64,000 nucleotides of DNA from Lactarius indigo (Eukaryota; Basidiomycota; Agaricomycetes; Russulales; Russulaceae): assembly GCA_025766275.1 (NCBI GenBank), contig JAFKAC010000075.1:1-64000 (forward strand), in the 5' to 3' direction. The position numbers and the translations under genes were made by a program. Shown piece by piece: positions 13,090 to 25,439 of this stretch. A model generated the notes under the pieces. That model saw nothing but the letters and a program-made list of their open reading frames with translations, had not been told where the DNA came from and did not search any database. The first letter of the stretch is position 1. Each line of letters opens with the position of its first letter.

Positions 13090-16000
13090 ATGTCTCAGTC
13101 CCCACTCCCAACCACCTCTTCCTCCAACTTCGACGCTATCTTCAAAACTGCCTTCAAGGCCTACAAAAAGCAAACGGGGCACGACATCACATCTCATCCC
13201 TTAGCCGCCTGGCTCAAGACCTGCGACACTCCCGATGCAATTCTCGCCGTGCTCAAAGCCCAGGTTGAGGAGTTCGAGCAGTCTCGGAGAGATGACGAGA
13301 GGTTGACAAAGTGGCTTAATCCGACGGTAAACGTGCTTTACGCATTCTCCGCTACACTCGGTGAGGGCGTTGGTTTGGTGAGTATTGGGAGAATGCCTCG
13401 TTCCGCGATTTGTGCTCTCACCTTCGTTTTACAGGTGTTCTCGCCCGCCAAGTGATATTTGCTGGAATTGGAGTCTTGCTCTTGGTGGGTATCTCCGTTT
13501 AGCACACCTTGCAGACCCTTGTGACAGCCCGATCATTCAGGCATCCAAGGATGTTTCTGCCAGCCACGACATTCTCATCGACATCTTCGAGCGCATAGAG
13601 AACTTTTTCAAACGACTTGAGGCCTACACCGAAGTTCCGCAGACAGCAGCAATGACGGATGTTATAGTAAAGATCATGGTGGAGGTGTTGTCTATCTTCG
13701 CGATAGCGACCAAGGAAATCAGACAAGGGAGAGCGAGTGCGTTATTCTCCAGTTATTCTCTGATCTATCTCCTTAGATTTTATTCAGAGAAATTCTTCAA
13801 AAAGTTAGTTGGAAGACGAGATATCGAGGACGCGCTGCAGAAACTGGACAGATTGACACAAGATGAGGCGCGGATGGCGACCGCAGAAGTCCTGAGGTTG
13901 ACGCATAGTATGGACGACAAGGTGATGGGCGTTGGTTTCCAGGTGGAGGTGTCAAGAAGGGGGTGCAAGACGTCGACGGGAAGGTGGAGTGTGTCGACGA
14001 AAGGGTCCAGGGCGTCGACGAAAGAGTTCAAGGCGTCGGTGAACGAGTCCAAGACGTCGACGAAAGAGTCCGGGGCGTCGACGGGAGGGTACATGGCATC
14101 GATGAGAGGGTGCATGGTGTTGACAAGAGGGTCCAAGGCGTCGACGAAAGAATCCAGGGTGTCGATGAAAGAGTCCAGGGCGTCAACGAAAGAGTCCAGG
14201 GCGTCGATGGAAGAGTCCAGGGTGTCGATGAGAGAGTCCAGGGCGTCGGGGAGGGGGTCCAACGCGTTGACCAAAATGTGCAGGCAGTCAATGACGGAGT
14301 GAAACAAGTCGATCATAGGGTGGCAGTCATCAACGACGATGTCAAGCTAATCCTCGATGGTTTGTGATTCTGCTTATCTATTCTACGCGACGTTCTCATA
14401 CTTTGGCTTGCTTAGAAGGGAAGCAAAGAAGTGCAGCAATACAACAGATCGTGAACACCGTAGACGATATGAGCCGTCAGTGATCTCCCCAGCGCCCGCT
14501 GTTCTTAGCCGCCGTCGCTCACATACTTAACAGGCAACCAGCTTCGACGTGACCTCCGAAACTGGATCCCCCCCCGATCCGTCCATCAATTACAACACCG
14601 CTTGCGGTGCCCACCACGAGGGTACCGCAACATGGCTCACTCGAGGCGACGCCTTCAACCGTTGGAGGGCTGATGGCTGCCTGTTGTGGGTTCATGGAAA
14701 ACGTACGTCCCTTGATCTCCGACCGAATTCATACTAACACCTTCCTGTCCCTTAGCGGGCTCAGGCAAAAGTATTCTCAGGTTCGTTTCTTCATGACGAA
14801 TTGCGTCTATAGTCACGCTCAAGCTGTGATTTCGTCCAGCTCCGTGATCATCCGAGATATAGAAGACATCTGCAATGCCGGGTTCGCGTCGATGGCCTAC
14901 TTCTATTTTGACTTCAAGGACACCTCAAAGCAGGACTCCCGCGCTCTGCTCTGCTCTCTTCTCATCCAGCTTTCCGATCAGTCCGACGCTTACTGCGACA
15001 TTCTTCGTGACTTGTACTCTGCGCACCGTCGGGGATCAGTACAGCCAAATGACAACGCGCTCGCGCAATGCCTCAAGACCATGCTCGTGGCCCTCGGACA
15101 AACACCAATCTACCTCATCTTAGATGCCGTTGACGAATGCCTCAACACATCAGGGGTGCCATCACCTCGCGAAAAGGTCCTGCGACTTGTCAAGGATCTC
15201 ATCGAGTTGAAACTTTCGAACTTGCATATGTGTATCACCAGTCGACCCGAGATCGACATCCATAATGCCCTCGAGCCACTGGCAGCCCACCGGATCTCAC
15301 TTCACAATGAAAGCGGACAGAACGCGGATATCGCAAACTTTGTTAGCTCGGTTGTTTACTCGGACTCGAGGATGCGTCGATGGAGAGCGGAGGAAAGGGA
15401 CCTGGTCGTCGAAAGACTCTCAACCAAGGCTGATGGAATGTAAGCCCGTCACTACTCCGTTGTCGTGCACGCTGAACAAAGATTCGGCGCAGGTTCCGAT
15501 GGGTATTCTGTCAATTGGAGATATTACGTCACTGCTTCCCATCCAGCGTCCTCAACATCCTCGAGCAATTACCCGAGTCCCTGGACGAGACATACGAACG
15601 GATTCTAAGGGAGATCAGCCGGGCTAACAGAGATCACGCCTATCGTCTACTGCAATGCCTGACCGTGGCCGTTCGTCCACTTCGAGTCGAAGAACTTGCA
15701 GAAGTTCTGGCCATCGACTTCAACGCGCGTGGCGGCCCGAAGTTGAACGCGGATTGGCGGTGGGAAGATAACGAAGAAGCGGTGCTATCAGCATGCTCCA
15801 GTTTGGTGACCATCGTCATGGATGGTGGTTCGCGGGTGGTTCAGTTCTCGCACTTCTCGGTGAAAGAGTTCCTTACATCAAATCGGCTTGCAAGTTGTGT
15901 CGGAGAGGAGTCGCGATTCCATATTCGACTTGAGTCTGCGCACACGATTCTAGCGCAAGCGTCTCTAGGTGTCCTCCTCCGACTTGATAAGCAAGTTGAC

Positions 16001-16780
16001 CACGACAGCATCAGGGGAGTTCCCCTGGCCCGATATGCAGCAATGCACTGGCCCGACCACGTCAAATTCGAGAATGTTTTATCGCACGCGAAGGATGGGA
16101 TCGGCGAACTGCTTGACGCAGACAAGCCACATTTCGCTGCATGGGTCTGGCTCCACAACGTTGATGGGCCCTCGATGACCGGGAAAAGCCCAGGACAACC
16201 AAAAGGGTCCCCCTTATATTACGCCGTACGGATTGGGGATCGGGCCCTGGTAGAACACGTGCTTTCGAAGCGCCCGCAGGACCTCAACGCCAAGGGTGGT
16301 TTCTACGGGACTCCCTTGCACGCAGCACTTCACAAAGGGGACGTCGAGATTGTATGGTTGCTACTGGAGAATGGCGCCCATCTGGATATCCGGGGCTACG
16401 GCGACGAAACTCCACTGCATCGCGCATCGGTCGTCGGTTTCCTTGATGTTGTGCGGTGGCTACTCGACCGTGGCGTGGACCTCGAAGCCCAGGCGGAAGA
16501 TCGATCGACTGCACTGCACTTTGCAGCGTCCAATGGAAGTCTCGAGGTTGTCGAGATACTTCTTGAGTACAATGCCGAGGTCAACGCGCGCGATAGGCGG
16601 GGCCGGGTCCCGTTGCACGATGCAGCCTTGCAAGGACATCTGGAAGTCGTGCGATTACTATCGAAGCACGGTGGGAACGTGAACGCGCGCGGTAACGACG
16701 GCAAGACTCCGTCGGACGAGGCCAAATCGCGAGGATACACGGAGATCGTCAAATTACTATCCGAGCAAACGAACGAGTGA
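13090..16780 (+). CDS. NLR 3: Goodbye-long coiled coil-NACHT-ankyrin STAND protein (frames broken)
   Basis: The third NLR paralog encodes about 1085 residues if read through. Exons: 13090-13377, 13435-13484, 13541-13736, 13788-14359, 14416-14475, 14534-14702, 14756-14780, 14840-15439, 15493-16780. The Goodbye domain comes first. Exon 4 then carries a long run of VDERVQG-type heptads, about 17 more than NLR 1. Walker A (GKPGSGKS) is split by an intron at 14703-14755, Walker B is LILDAVDEC near 15115-15140, and about six ankyrin repeats end the protein at a TGA. The last two exons, more than 600 codons, are fully open. Upstream there are three breaks: one A lost near 13451, one base lost near 13945 just before the heptads, and a C-run length change near 14570. 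This is the cleanest copy of the duplicated block. Confidence 0.8.
13963..14330 (+). repeat. 21-bp minisatellite encoding coiled-coil heptads
   Basis: A tandem array with a 21-nt unit encodes the seven-residue repeat V-D-E-R-V-Q-G with small changes. The V/V spacing gives a hydrophobic a/d pattern typical of a coiled coil. It links the Goodbye domain to the NACHT domain. The array also keeps long antisense frames open, which are not genes. Confidence 0.85.
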
Positions 16781-17034
16781 TGGGTATCTACGAGGCTATT
16801 CGTTTGGGTGACGGCTTTTTATCATGTCTTACACGAATGATTTATTGTAGTACGTTAGTTGTATCATACACTTATGGTGCTTAAGTTGGAGAATGTGATG
16901 AATCAAATACCATTGATCCAGCAACAGAGCGTTACCTCCTTGAAACGTGCTATGGAATCTGCGGATGCATGAAACCGGTTAATGGGTTGCTACGGTGTAT
17001 AGCGCAAGGAATAAAAAACACCAAAGACCCCTGT
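16781..17034. other. Conserved NLR 3' flank
   Basis: This short spacer between the NLR 3 stop and the antisense dehydrogenase pseudogene is alignable with the DNA after the NLR 1 and NLR 4 stops. It probably holds the 3' UTR. No separate gene is seen. Confidence 0.4.
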
Positions 17035-18745
17035 CTACCCTACCGTGGATGTCTCGACGATCCTTCCTGTGGCGGCTTTGCGAAACGCCTCGGACAGCAT
17101 TGGCTGAGAGAAGGGAAAGTCGTGGTCAGGACGGGGCGTCGAAGAAATGGGAAAGGAGGGACATACGTGTGTGTCGTGCGTGCGATGCCCTCTGTGTTCG
17201 CACCGTATTCGAGCGCAAGCATGCCCTCTGCGATCATCGCGCCAGCATTTGGACCTATCAACGCACAAGGGGGCATGAAATTCGGCAACTCAGTCCTAAG
17301 TGCGGAAAATAGCACACCCACAGATGGTGTGCACCCGAGGATCCGGTCTGTCTCCACCTTTATGAGGAGCTTGACCCGGCCTTCGGTATCCAAGTTCGTC
17401 TTGGCCCGCAAGTTAGCAAGGAACTGGAATCGGCCAACCTTGTACTACTTCACGCTGCCCGTCTTCTCGACCACGCAACCTCGGGGTGCATGTACATGTA
17501 CACCACGCTAGGGATCGTCCCGTAGTTCACGTGACCATGGCCGCGATGGATGTACTCCACCGCCGCGATGCCCTCTTCCTCAGCCTTGTGCGCGAGCATC
17601 GGTCCAAAGGTTACGTCGCCGATGTGCTTGATTTTCGGAACGCTTGTGTTGAACTGGTCGTCGGTCGCGATGCGCCCGCGCGAGTCGACTTCGACACCGA
17701 CATTTTCGAGGCCGAGGTCTTGGATATATGGTCGGCGGCCAACGGCAACGAGTACAACGTCTGTTTCTAGCTGCCTCATACTATGTAAATTTTCTCACAG
17801 ATCAAGTAAATTGAGAGTGACGCACCGAGTCATGCATGCCGTCCTTACCAGCCTCTGTCGTGACGACCACCTTCCTATCCTTCTTCTCTGAGGAGAGTGC
17901 TTTGGTACTCAATTTGAACTTGAGACCTTGCTTCGTCATAGCGTTCTGGAACTGCTTCCTTAGCACACCGTGATATGTTAGAGGACAGCGACACCACAAG
18001 CGAAATCGAGGGAACGCACGAGATCTCCTCGTCAGTGCCTACGCTGCCAATGATCTTGGTCGACTCCATACTCTGCCCATCTCCAGTCTAACGGTGCTGC
18101 CGTCAATGATTACCACCCTTTCATTGACCTTCTGCAGTGAAAGCGCACCAGTCGAGCTGACGATCTGTTGGCTGTCTATCTCGATGGCGCCATCGGGGAA
18201 GGGTGCAATCACGGACCCTATCGCAATCATAATGCTCTTCGCTTCCATGGTAGACTCGCCGCCGCCGCCGATCTGCACGGAGATGGTATTGGGAAGAGGC
18301 AGTTACTTTGATGATGTAGTCGACTTTGTTCACCTTGAAGAGGATTTCGATACTCTTTGTGAAGCTATCGACGGAGTCTTCCTTCGCTTTGAGCACCTTC
18401 GGAGGATTCAGTTTGACGTCTTCGACCGGTTTTTTTTTTTTTTTAAAAAGTCAGTGAAAAATGGCATTGGAAGAAGTTAACGATGCACCGTCGATGCCAC
18501 GTTTCTTGATATCATGGAGTGTTTGGTGGCAGATTTGCGAGTTGTTAAGCATCGCCTTGGAAAGAATACAGCCGACGTTCAAGTGCGTCCCACCTAGCAT
18601 TCCACGCTTTTATATGCGTGCGGTCTATATGCGTGCGGTCTAGTGAAGAACGAGATGAGCAACGGGATAAGCGGTCGACGCCACGAACAGACTTTGAGAC
18701 CAAGCTGGGCTGCCTTGATCGCAGCCACGGGACCTACAAACCAAC
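17035..18745 (-). pseudogene. Dihydrolipoyl dehydrogenase pseudogene 1
   Basis: Dihydrolipoyl dehydrogenase is the mitochondrial FAD enzyme (E3) of 2-oxoacid dehydrogenase complexes. Reading the - strand, I see 'VAAIKAAQLGLK' of the FAD fold near 18710-18735, and '[15 protein letters not shown]' with 'KKRGIDGAS' near 18490-18585. Next come 'IAIGSVIAPFPDGAIEID' with 'VSSTGALSLQKV' near 18120-18225, '[10 protein letters not shown]' with '[20 protein letters not shown]' at 17540-17770, and a C-terminal 'LSEAFRKAA' near 17070-17100. Frames change many times. The first redox cysteine is histidine (GGTHLNVGC). The N-terminal targeting exon is not found. It lies tail-to-tail with NLR 3. Confidence 0.8.
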
Positions 18746-19279
18746 GTTATGCGCCTCGCCTTCAGTCTAAGATGAGTGAGTGCGTCATCCAAACTCACAA
18801 CTCACAGATCCTACATTACATAATATTGTACTTATTTAGAGCGCGGCCCCTCTCCTGAGCTTGTCGCTCTGCATCCAGATACAACCCTGGTCTGGATACT
18901 ACAACCCTCACTAGCTTCATTCCTCTTCCGTCTCATTTGCCCGTGGTAGTAACACACTGACACTCAATGGCGTGTCCTTGACCCAGAAAATGCTCTCAAT
19001 GCGTCATATCAGCTCTACTGGCACTCAAACGAGGCTCTCATTGTCTGCCCTGTTGCTATGCGCTTCCCACGGTGCAGCACATCCATGTGCTAATTGTGGC
19101 GCCAGAAAAACACATTGCTTCCCCGCCCATGTAGTGGGAGACGCCGTGAATGCACCCCAATATGCTGCAGCGAGGCTGGATTAGGAGAGCCGTGACTATG
19201 CCGAGCCACAGTCGTTCGTGCGCTGGCTGTACAACAAATTTACCCACGCACTTTCTGCGACGGACCAGAACATGCTTGG
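18746..19279. other. Gene-free spacer
   Basis: No supported gene is seen. The open frame near 18972-19184 has no family motif that I recognise. The stretch sits where a sedolisin 5' region could have been and may be its unrecognisable remains. Confidence 0.25.
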
Positions 19280-20250
19280 GGATTCAGGGCCGAGATTTCC
19301 AGGCAGTACCCGTGCCCAAGAGATTTGGCCGCGTTCATGTTCAAACCAAACACCGCATCGACAGCGTCGACGCCACCTTCACTGTCGTATAAGTTGACGA
19401 CGGGGATAAAATTCGACCCATCTCGACTCCAGGCTCAATTTCGGTGTAAGCATCAGACCCCGCGCATCTTCGGCAACACTGGCCGCCGGTCGCCGGGCAC
19501 GGACGACTGGTTACTCGCCTCCGATACACCCTTAGCCACCTGGACTTTCTGCCGACATCATATGACCGAGCCTCCCCGAGAGAATACAAAAGGTACAGTA
19601 TGTGTTCGCGCAGCTCGGCACATGCGAGGTCAGTTCTCGCCAACGGTGATTTCGGCGCCGGCAAAAGTGACCATATGACCGACGACGACGGCTCCGTCCA
19701 GTATATGCCTATGTTCTCCACAACCTGTACGTGTGCATTGTGTATGGCTCGGAAGAGTCCTGGAAGAAGCTCGTGCACAGGTCGCCCACACCATCACCCG
19801 TTCACGGGTCCCTGGGTCGCTTCCGTCGACGGGACCACGAGCTACGAGCCTGAGATCGCGCCGAGACTTTCCGGCGGCAGCTTTCGCACTACCGTCTTCC
19901 AGCGCGCGAGCTACCAACTGCAAGCCGCGCCTCTCTTCGTCTGTAATTTCGGCAACCAATATCAAGGTCTCTAACTCAGCTGACATATCCGTGCTCCGTG
20001 TTTCGTGCAGTGCTACGGGTCGCGGCATTTCCGACATCATCGCAAGGTATCAGATTCTGTAACTTCCTCATGGCGTCGAGGTAGTTATGTCCAGCACAAG
20101 CGGCTCCCATGCGTCTCTCCTCCTTATCCGGGTCGTCTATCCTCCGGCACCGGCTGATTACAAAGACGCGGAACGTGGCCCGTACAATCTCGCTGCTTGA
20201 TGGCTACTCGCCCCTCGACATTTTAGACGTTGGCTTTCTCTGGGCTCGAT
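19280..20250 (+). pseudogene. Sedolisin (S53 peptidase) pseudogene C
   Basis: This is the third decayed sedolisin and the homologue of pseudogene B. Visible pieces are a 'DLAAFMFKPNT'-like prodomain part near 19323-19355; 'AQLGTCEVS' followed by 'NGDFGAGKSDHMTDD' near 19610-19685, the counterpart of the ASGDFGVG segment; 'VQYMPMFSTTC' near 19700-19730; and 'GPWVASVDGTTSYEPEIA' with 'SGGSF' at 19808-19885. The last matches the family's TSVGGTT...SGGGF region. Downstream pieces near 20000-20230 are out of frame. It lies immediately 5' of NLR 4, as pseudogene B does of NLR 3. Confidence 0.7.
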
Positions 20251-20879
20251 AGGTTTCGAGTCTTGGGATGCCCGACTTGGACCGACTTTTGAACATACTA
20301 CCGTCCTTCACAATTGAGGAAGAGCTTATATACTTACATACTCCAAACTCAACAAACGCATTGCTCAAGGTGATAGCGCAAGAAATATGGGGGTGAAAGC
20401 CCCGTTAACTTGAGCCACAACCGATCCCTAAGGTGTCTCGTATTGAGATTGTTCCGGACATTGGACGCCGGTATAACCGTGTTGTAGTGCTACATATCGC
20501 ACACAGGAAAAATTAATTATAGACCAGCCCTTTGGTTAGTCCCATATTATTTGGGCCTTGTCATGTTGTACATATGCCAGGTATCCGACGGCTAGTATGA
20601 GCCCCGAGTCATTGCCGTCGACGACAGTCCTTACTTCTTTCAACTCGAACTATTTCCCTATCCACACCGCATCCACCACGATGCCATCAAGTTGCCGTAT
20701 TTATTGTTATCACGTCGGTAGCGCGTCTATCATCCTTATCCAGATCACCCGAATATTTTGCAGTACACGAGGCTGTGCCTCGTCCGCGTCCTGCCTCAGC
20801 TCTCTCCATTTAATCACAGTCACAGGTCATCCGGTCGTCTCTCCTCTCCTCTCAGCCCAAATCGACATACGGCTACACC
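20251..20879 (+). promoter_or_regulatory. Conserved NLR 4 5' flank
   Basis: This spacer is homologous to 12480-13089 upstream of NLR 3. Shared blocks include 'caacaaacgcattgct' (20351-20366) and 'cgtctatcatccttatcc' (20724-20741). It contains no gene. It marks the left part of the duplicated block, whose period between NLR 3 and NLR 4 start codons is 7790 bp. Confidence 0.45.
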
Positions 20880-23800
20880 ATGTCTCAGTCCCCTCTCCCA
20901 ACCACCTCTTCCTCCAACTTCGACTCTATCTTCCAAACTGCCGTCAAAGCCTACAAAAAGCGAACAGGACAAGACATCACCTCTCACCCCTTAGCCACCC
21001 AGCTCAAGACTTGCAACTCTCCCGATGCAATTCTCATCGTGCTTAGAGCCCAGGTCGAGGAGTTCGATCAGTCTCGGCGGGATGATGAGAGGTTGACAAA
21101 GTGGCTTAATCCGACCGTGAACGTGCTTTACGCGTTCTCCGCTACGCTCGGTGAGGGCGTTGGTTTGGTGACTATCTGGAGGCTGCCTTGTCCCAAATCT
21201 GCGCGCTCACTCTCATGTTCTAGGTTTTCTCTCCGCCAAGGTGATCTTTGCCGGAATTGGAGTTTTGCTCTTGGTGAGTATTTCGTCGACTTCACCCTAT
21301 GGACAATCGTGACAGCTCGATCAGGCGTCCAAGGATGTTGCTGCCAGCCACGATGTTCTCATCGACATCTTCGAGCGCATCGAGAACTTCTTCAAACGGC
21401 TCGAGCCTACACAGAAGTTCCACAGACGACAGCTATGACAGACATTGTGGTGATGATTATGGTCGAGGTGCTGTCTATTTTCGCGATAGCTACCAAGGAG
21501 ATCAGACAAGGGAGAGCGAGTACGTTATTCTCCAATTATACACCGATTTATTTCATTAGACTTTATTCAGAGAAATTCTTCAAAAAGCTTGTTGGAAGAC
21601 GAGATATTGAGGACGCGTTGGAGAGACTCGACAAATTGACGCAAGAAGAAGCCCGAATGGCGACTGCGGAACTCCTGAGGCTGACGCATAGTGTGGATTA
21701 CGAGGTGAAGGCGTCGGCAAGGGGGTGCAAGACGTCAACGGGAAGGTGGAGGGTGTCGACGAAAGGGTCCGGGGTGTTGACGAAAGAGTGCAGGGCGTCG
21801 ACGAGGTGGTCCATGGGTCGACGAGAGGGTCCAAGGTGTTTACGAGAGGGTCCAAGTGTTGACGAAAGGGTCCAAGGTATCGACGAAAGGGTCCAGGTGT
21901 CGACGGAAGGGTCCAAGGTGTCGTGAAGCTAATCGTTGACGGTGTGTCATTCCGTGCGTATATGATCTACGCACCATCCTCATACTTCGGCTTTCCTAGG
22001 AGGGAAGGAAAGAACCGCAGCAATGCAACGGATCATGAATACCGTAGACGATATGAACCGTCAGTGATTTACATACTGACATTAGCCGCGGCTGCTCACG
22101 TACTTCACAGGTAACCAGCTTCGACGTGAACTCCGAAACTGGATCTCTCCCCCCGATCCATCCATCAATTACAACACTGCTTGCGGTGCCCATACGAGGG
22201 TACCGCAGCATGGCTCACTCGAGGTGACGCCTTCAACCGTTGGAGGGCTGATGGCTGCCTGTTGTGGGTTCATGGAAAACGTACGTCCATTGCTCTCCGA
22301 CCGAATTCATACTAACACCTTCCTGTTGTCCCTTAGCGGGCTCGGGAAAAAGTATTCTTAGGTTCGTTTCTCCCTGACGAATTGCGTCTATATTTGCGCT
22401 CAAGTTTTTGATTTCGTCCAGCTCCGTGATCATCCGAGATATAGAAGACGTCTGCAAAGGGTTCGCATCGATGGCCTACTTCTATTTTGACTTCAAGGAC
22501 ACCAAAGCAGGATTCCCGTGCTCTGCTCTGCTCTCTTCTCATCCAGCTCTCTCATCAGTCCGATGTATACTGCGACATTCTTCATGACTTGTACTCCGCT
22601 CATCGTCAGGGATCAGTACAGCCAAATGAGGACGCACTTGCGCAGTGCCTCAAGACCATGCTCGTAGCACTGGACAAACACCAATCTACCTCATCTTGGA
22701 CGCGGTCGACGAATGTGTCAACACATCAGGGGTGCTATCACCTCGCGAAAAGGTCCTGCGACTTGTCAAGGATCTCGTCGGGTTGAAACTTTCGAACTTG
22801 CATATGTGTATCACGAGTCGACCCGAGATCGACATCCGTAATGCTCTCCAGCCACTGGCAGCCCACCGGATATCACTTCATGATGAAAGCGGACAGAACG
22901 CGGATATCGCGAGCTATGTCAACTCGGTTGTTCACTCGGACTCGAGGATGCGTCGATGGAGAGCGGAGGAAAGGGACCTGGTCGTCGAAAGACTTTCAAC
23001 CAAGGCTGATGGAATGTAAGCCCATCGCTACTCCGTTGTCGTGCTCGCTGAAGATTGATTCGGCGCAGGTTCCGATGGGTATTTTGTCAATTGGAGATAT
23101 TACGCCACTGTTTCCCATCGAGCGTACTCAACATCCTGGACGAATTACCCAAATCCCTGGACGAGACATACGAGCGGATCTAAGGGAAATCAGCCGAGCG
23201 AACATAGATCATGCATATCGTCTACTGCAATGCCTGACGTCGCTGTTCGTCCACTTCGAGTCGAAGAACTTGCAGAAGTCTGGCCATCGACTTCAACGCG
23301 CGCGGCGGCCCGAAGTTGAACGCAGATTGGCGGTGGGAAGACAACGAAGAAGCGGTGCTATCAGCATGCTCCAGTTTGGTGACCGTCGTCATGGATGGTG
23401 TTCGCGGGTGGTTCAGTTCTCGCACTTCTCGGTGAAAGAGTTCCTGACATCAAATCGGCTTGCAAGTTGTGTCGGAGAGGAGTCGCGATTCCATATTCGA
23501 CTGAGTCTGCGCACACGATTCTAGCGCAAGCGTCTCTAGGTGTCCTCCTCCGGCTCGATGAGCGAGTTGACCGCGACAGCATCACGGGATTTCCCCTGGC
23601 CAATACGCAGCAGAGCACTGGTCCGACCACGTGACGTCCGAGAATGTTTTGTCGCACGCGAAGGATGCTATCGACGAACTGCTCGACGCAGACAAGCCGC
23701 ATTTCGCTACATGGATCTGGCTCCACAACATTGATGGGCCCTCGATGTCGGGGAAAAGCCCGGCACAACCAAAGGCACCCCCTTATATTACGCCGTACGG

Positions 23801-24347
23801 ATTGGAAACCGGGCTCTGGTCGAACACGTGCTTTCAAAGCATCCGCAGCATGTGAATACAAGGGCGGTTCCTACGGGACTCCCTGGCAGGCAGCATTCAC
23901 TAAAATGGACGTTGAGATTGTATGGTTGCTACTGGAGCATGGCACCGATCTGAATATCCAGGATGACTACGACGAAACCCCCTACATCGTGCATCGGAAA
24001 CCGGTTTGCCTGATGTCGTGCGGTGGCTACTCGACCGTGGCGTAGACCTGGAAGCCCAGCTGGGCAATCATTCGACCGCACTGCACCTTGCAGCAGTCAA
24101 TGGGTGTCTCGAGGTTGCCGAGATACTTCTTGAACACAATGCCGAAGTCAATGCGCGCGATGACCTTGACCGGGTTCCGTTGCACAATGCAGCCTTCAAT
24201 GGACATCTGAAAGTCGTGCAATTATTATTGAAGCACGGTGGGAACGTGAACGCACGCGGCAACGATGGAATGACTCCGTTGGACGAGGCCAAAGAAAATG
24301 AATACACAGAGATCGTCGAACTACTATCGGAGCGAATGAACGAGTGA
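20880..24347 (+). pseudogene. NLR 4: Goodbye-NACHT-ankyrin STAND pseudogene
   Basis: The fourth NLR paralog is closest to NLR 3. Exon 1 is open from the ATG at 20880 (Goodbye domain). Exon 4 (21571-21941) holds a degenerate heptad array and exon 6 is 22111-22280. Walker A (PGSGKS) is in a mini-exon after 22335, and Walker B (LILDAVDEC) is near 22690-22715. The ankyrin repeats end at a TGA at 24345-24347. Compared with NLR 3, single bases are missing at many places: near 21229 (CCC to CC), 21405, 22190, 22675, 23180, 23238, 23279, 23400 (GG to G), 23503 and 23601 (CCC to CC). The frame cannot be kept in any one reading, so it is a pseudogene as assembled. The splice sites are still in place, suggesting recent decay. 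Confidence 0.8.
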
Positions 24348-25439
24348 TGGGTATCTGCAAGGCTATATTTTTCGGTGACACCATCTTTCTTATCCGACCG
24401 TTTTATCGTAGTACGCTAGTTGTATTATGTGGTGATGGTGCTCGAATCGAGAATGCGATGAATCAATACCATTGATCCATGAACAGAGCCTTATCTCTTC
24501 GAAACAGGCTATGGAGTCGCGGATCCACGAAGCCGGATTATGTGTTGCTACGGTGTGTGACATGTAGTAGTCTAGGAGATGATGATGAAATGCAGCGGGC
24601 CGGCACACCCAGTTAACGACTGGGGTGTCAGGAGCGCATGAAGCGTTCTTAAACACATCGTAAGGACTGTAGCATAATGTGTCTACATACATGTGAAATA
24701 ATGAAGACGGGCATCCGCCCTCCGTTAGAAACGAACACGAACAACATCTCAACTAAGTAGAAGATTGAGGGATTGTCCCTTATCACAGTCGCTATGGACG
24801 ACACGATCACACATGCGAACACCCGCACATGAGGTGCAGGTGATGCCGGACACCGATGCGGGCAGTATCCCACGCCGAGACAACTCGCGCGTGAACTCAC
24901 CAAATTCCAACAAATGAAAGACACTCAAGACACCTGTCCACCTTATCGTGGATGTCTCGATGATCCTGGAGTATCCTCGGCGCATGAAAATGACTTGTAC
25001 AGTAGAAGCATAGGCTTTTCAAACGTTCTCTCACGTTTTGACACAACATTTGGCATCTAAATAAGCACCAGGAAAACGCAGTAAACGTCAGTTTTGTCAC
25101 TCAGACGAGAAGGTCCAGAGATGGCGAGGTGAAATATAAGATCTATGGGAGACAACTCGGAAAGCGACACTGTAACAATGGCACTGAACCAAGATAAACC
25201 GGCCCTTGAACTGGCCAGTAATCACATGACCGCAAGTAACGTACCACAGGCAAAAAAAGGTAAAGTGGGGATTAGTATTGGCTCAGGCTGTGTGTAGATG
25301 GCCCTCGTGTCGTAGGTGCCCCAGATACAGGGTAGTGAAACACCCGACGGAGGAAATGTGATTTATATGTATGCACGCGATGCACCCCGGCAGTCCTCTC
25401 ACACAGACTGACCATTGCTCTCACTCTAGAAGTGGATCG
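24348..25439. other. Spacer after NLR 4
   Basis: The first 180 nt or so match the 3' flanks of NLR 1 and NLR 3. From there to the dehydrogenase remnant I see no gene, RNA or repeat I can support. Confidence 0.35.

Noticed and set aside
13780..14316. Long antisense and alternative-frame ORFs over the NLR 3 heptad array
   Set aside because: The 21-bp repeat keeps all frames open. Only the V-D-E-R-V-Q-G frame continues the homology to NLR 1 and NLR 2.
252..24347. Treating the four NLRs as intact genes with extra introns at the frame breaks
   Set aside because: The breaks are single-base differences inside conserved domains, without splice signals or room for an intron.
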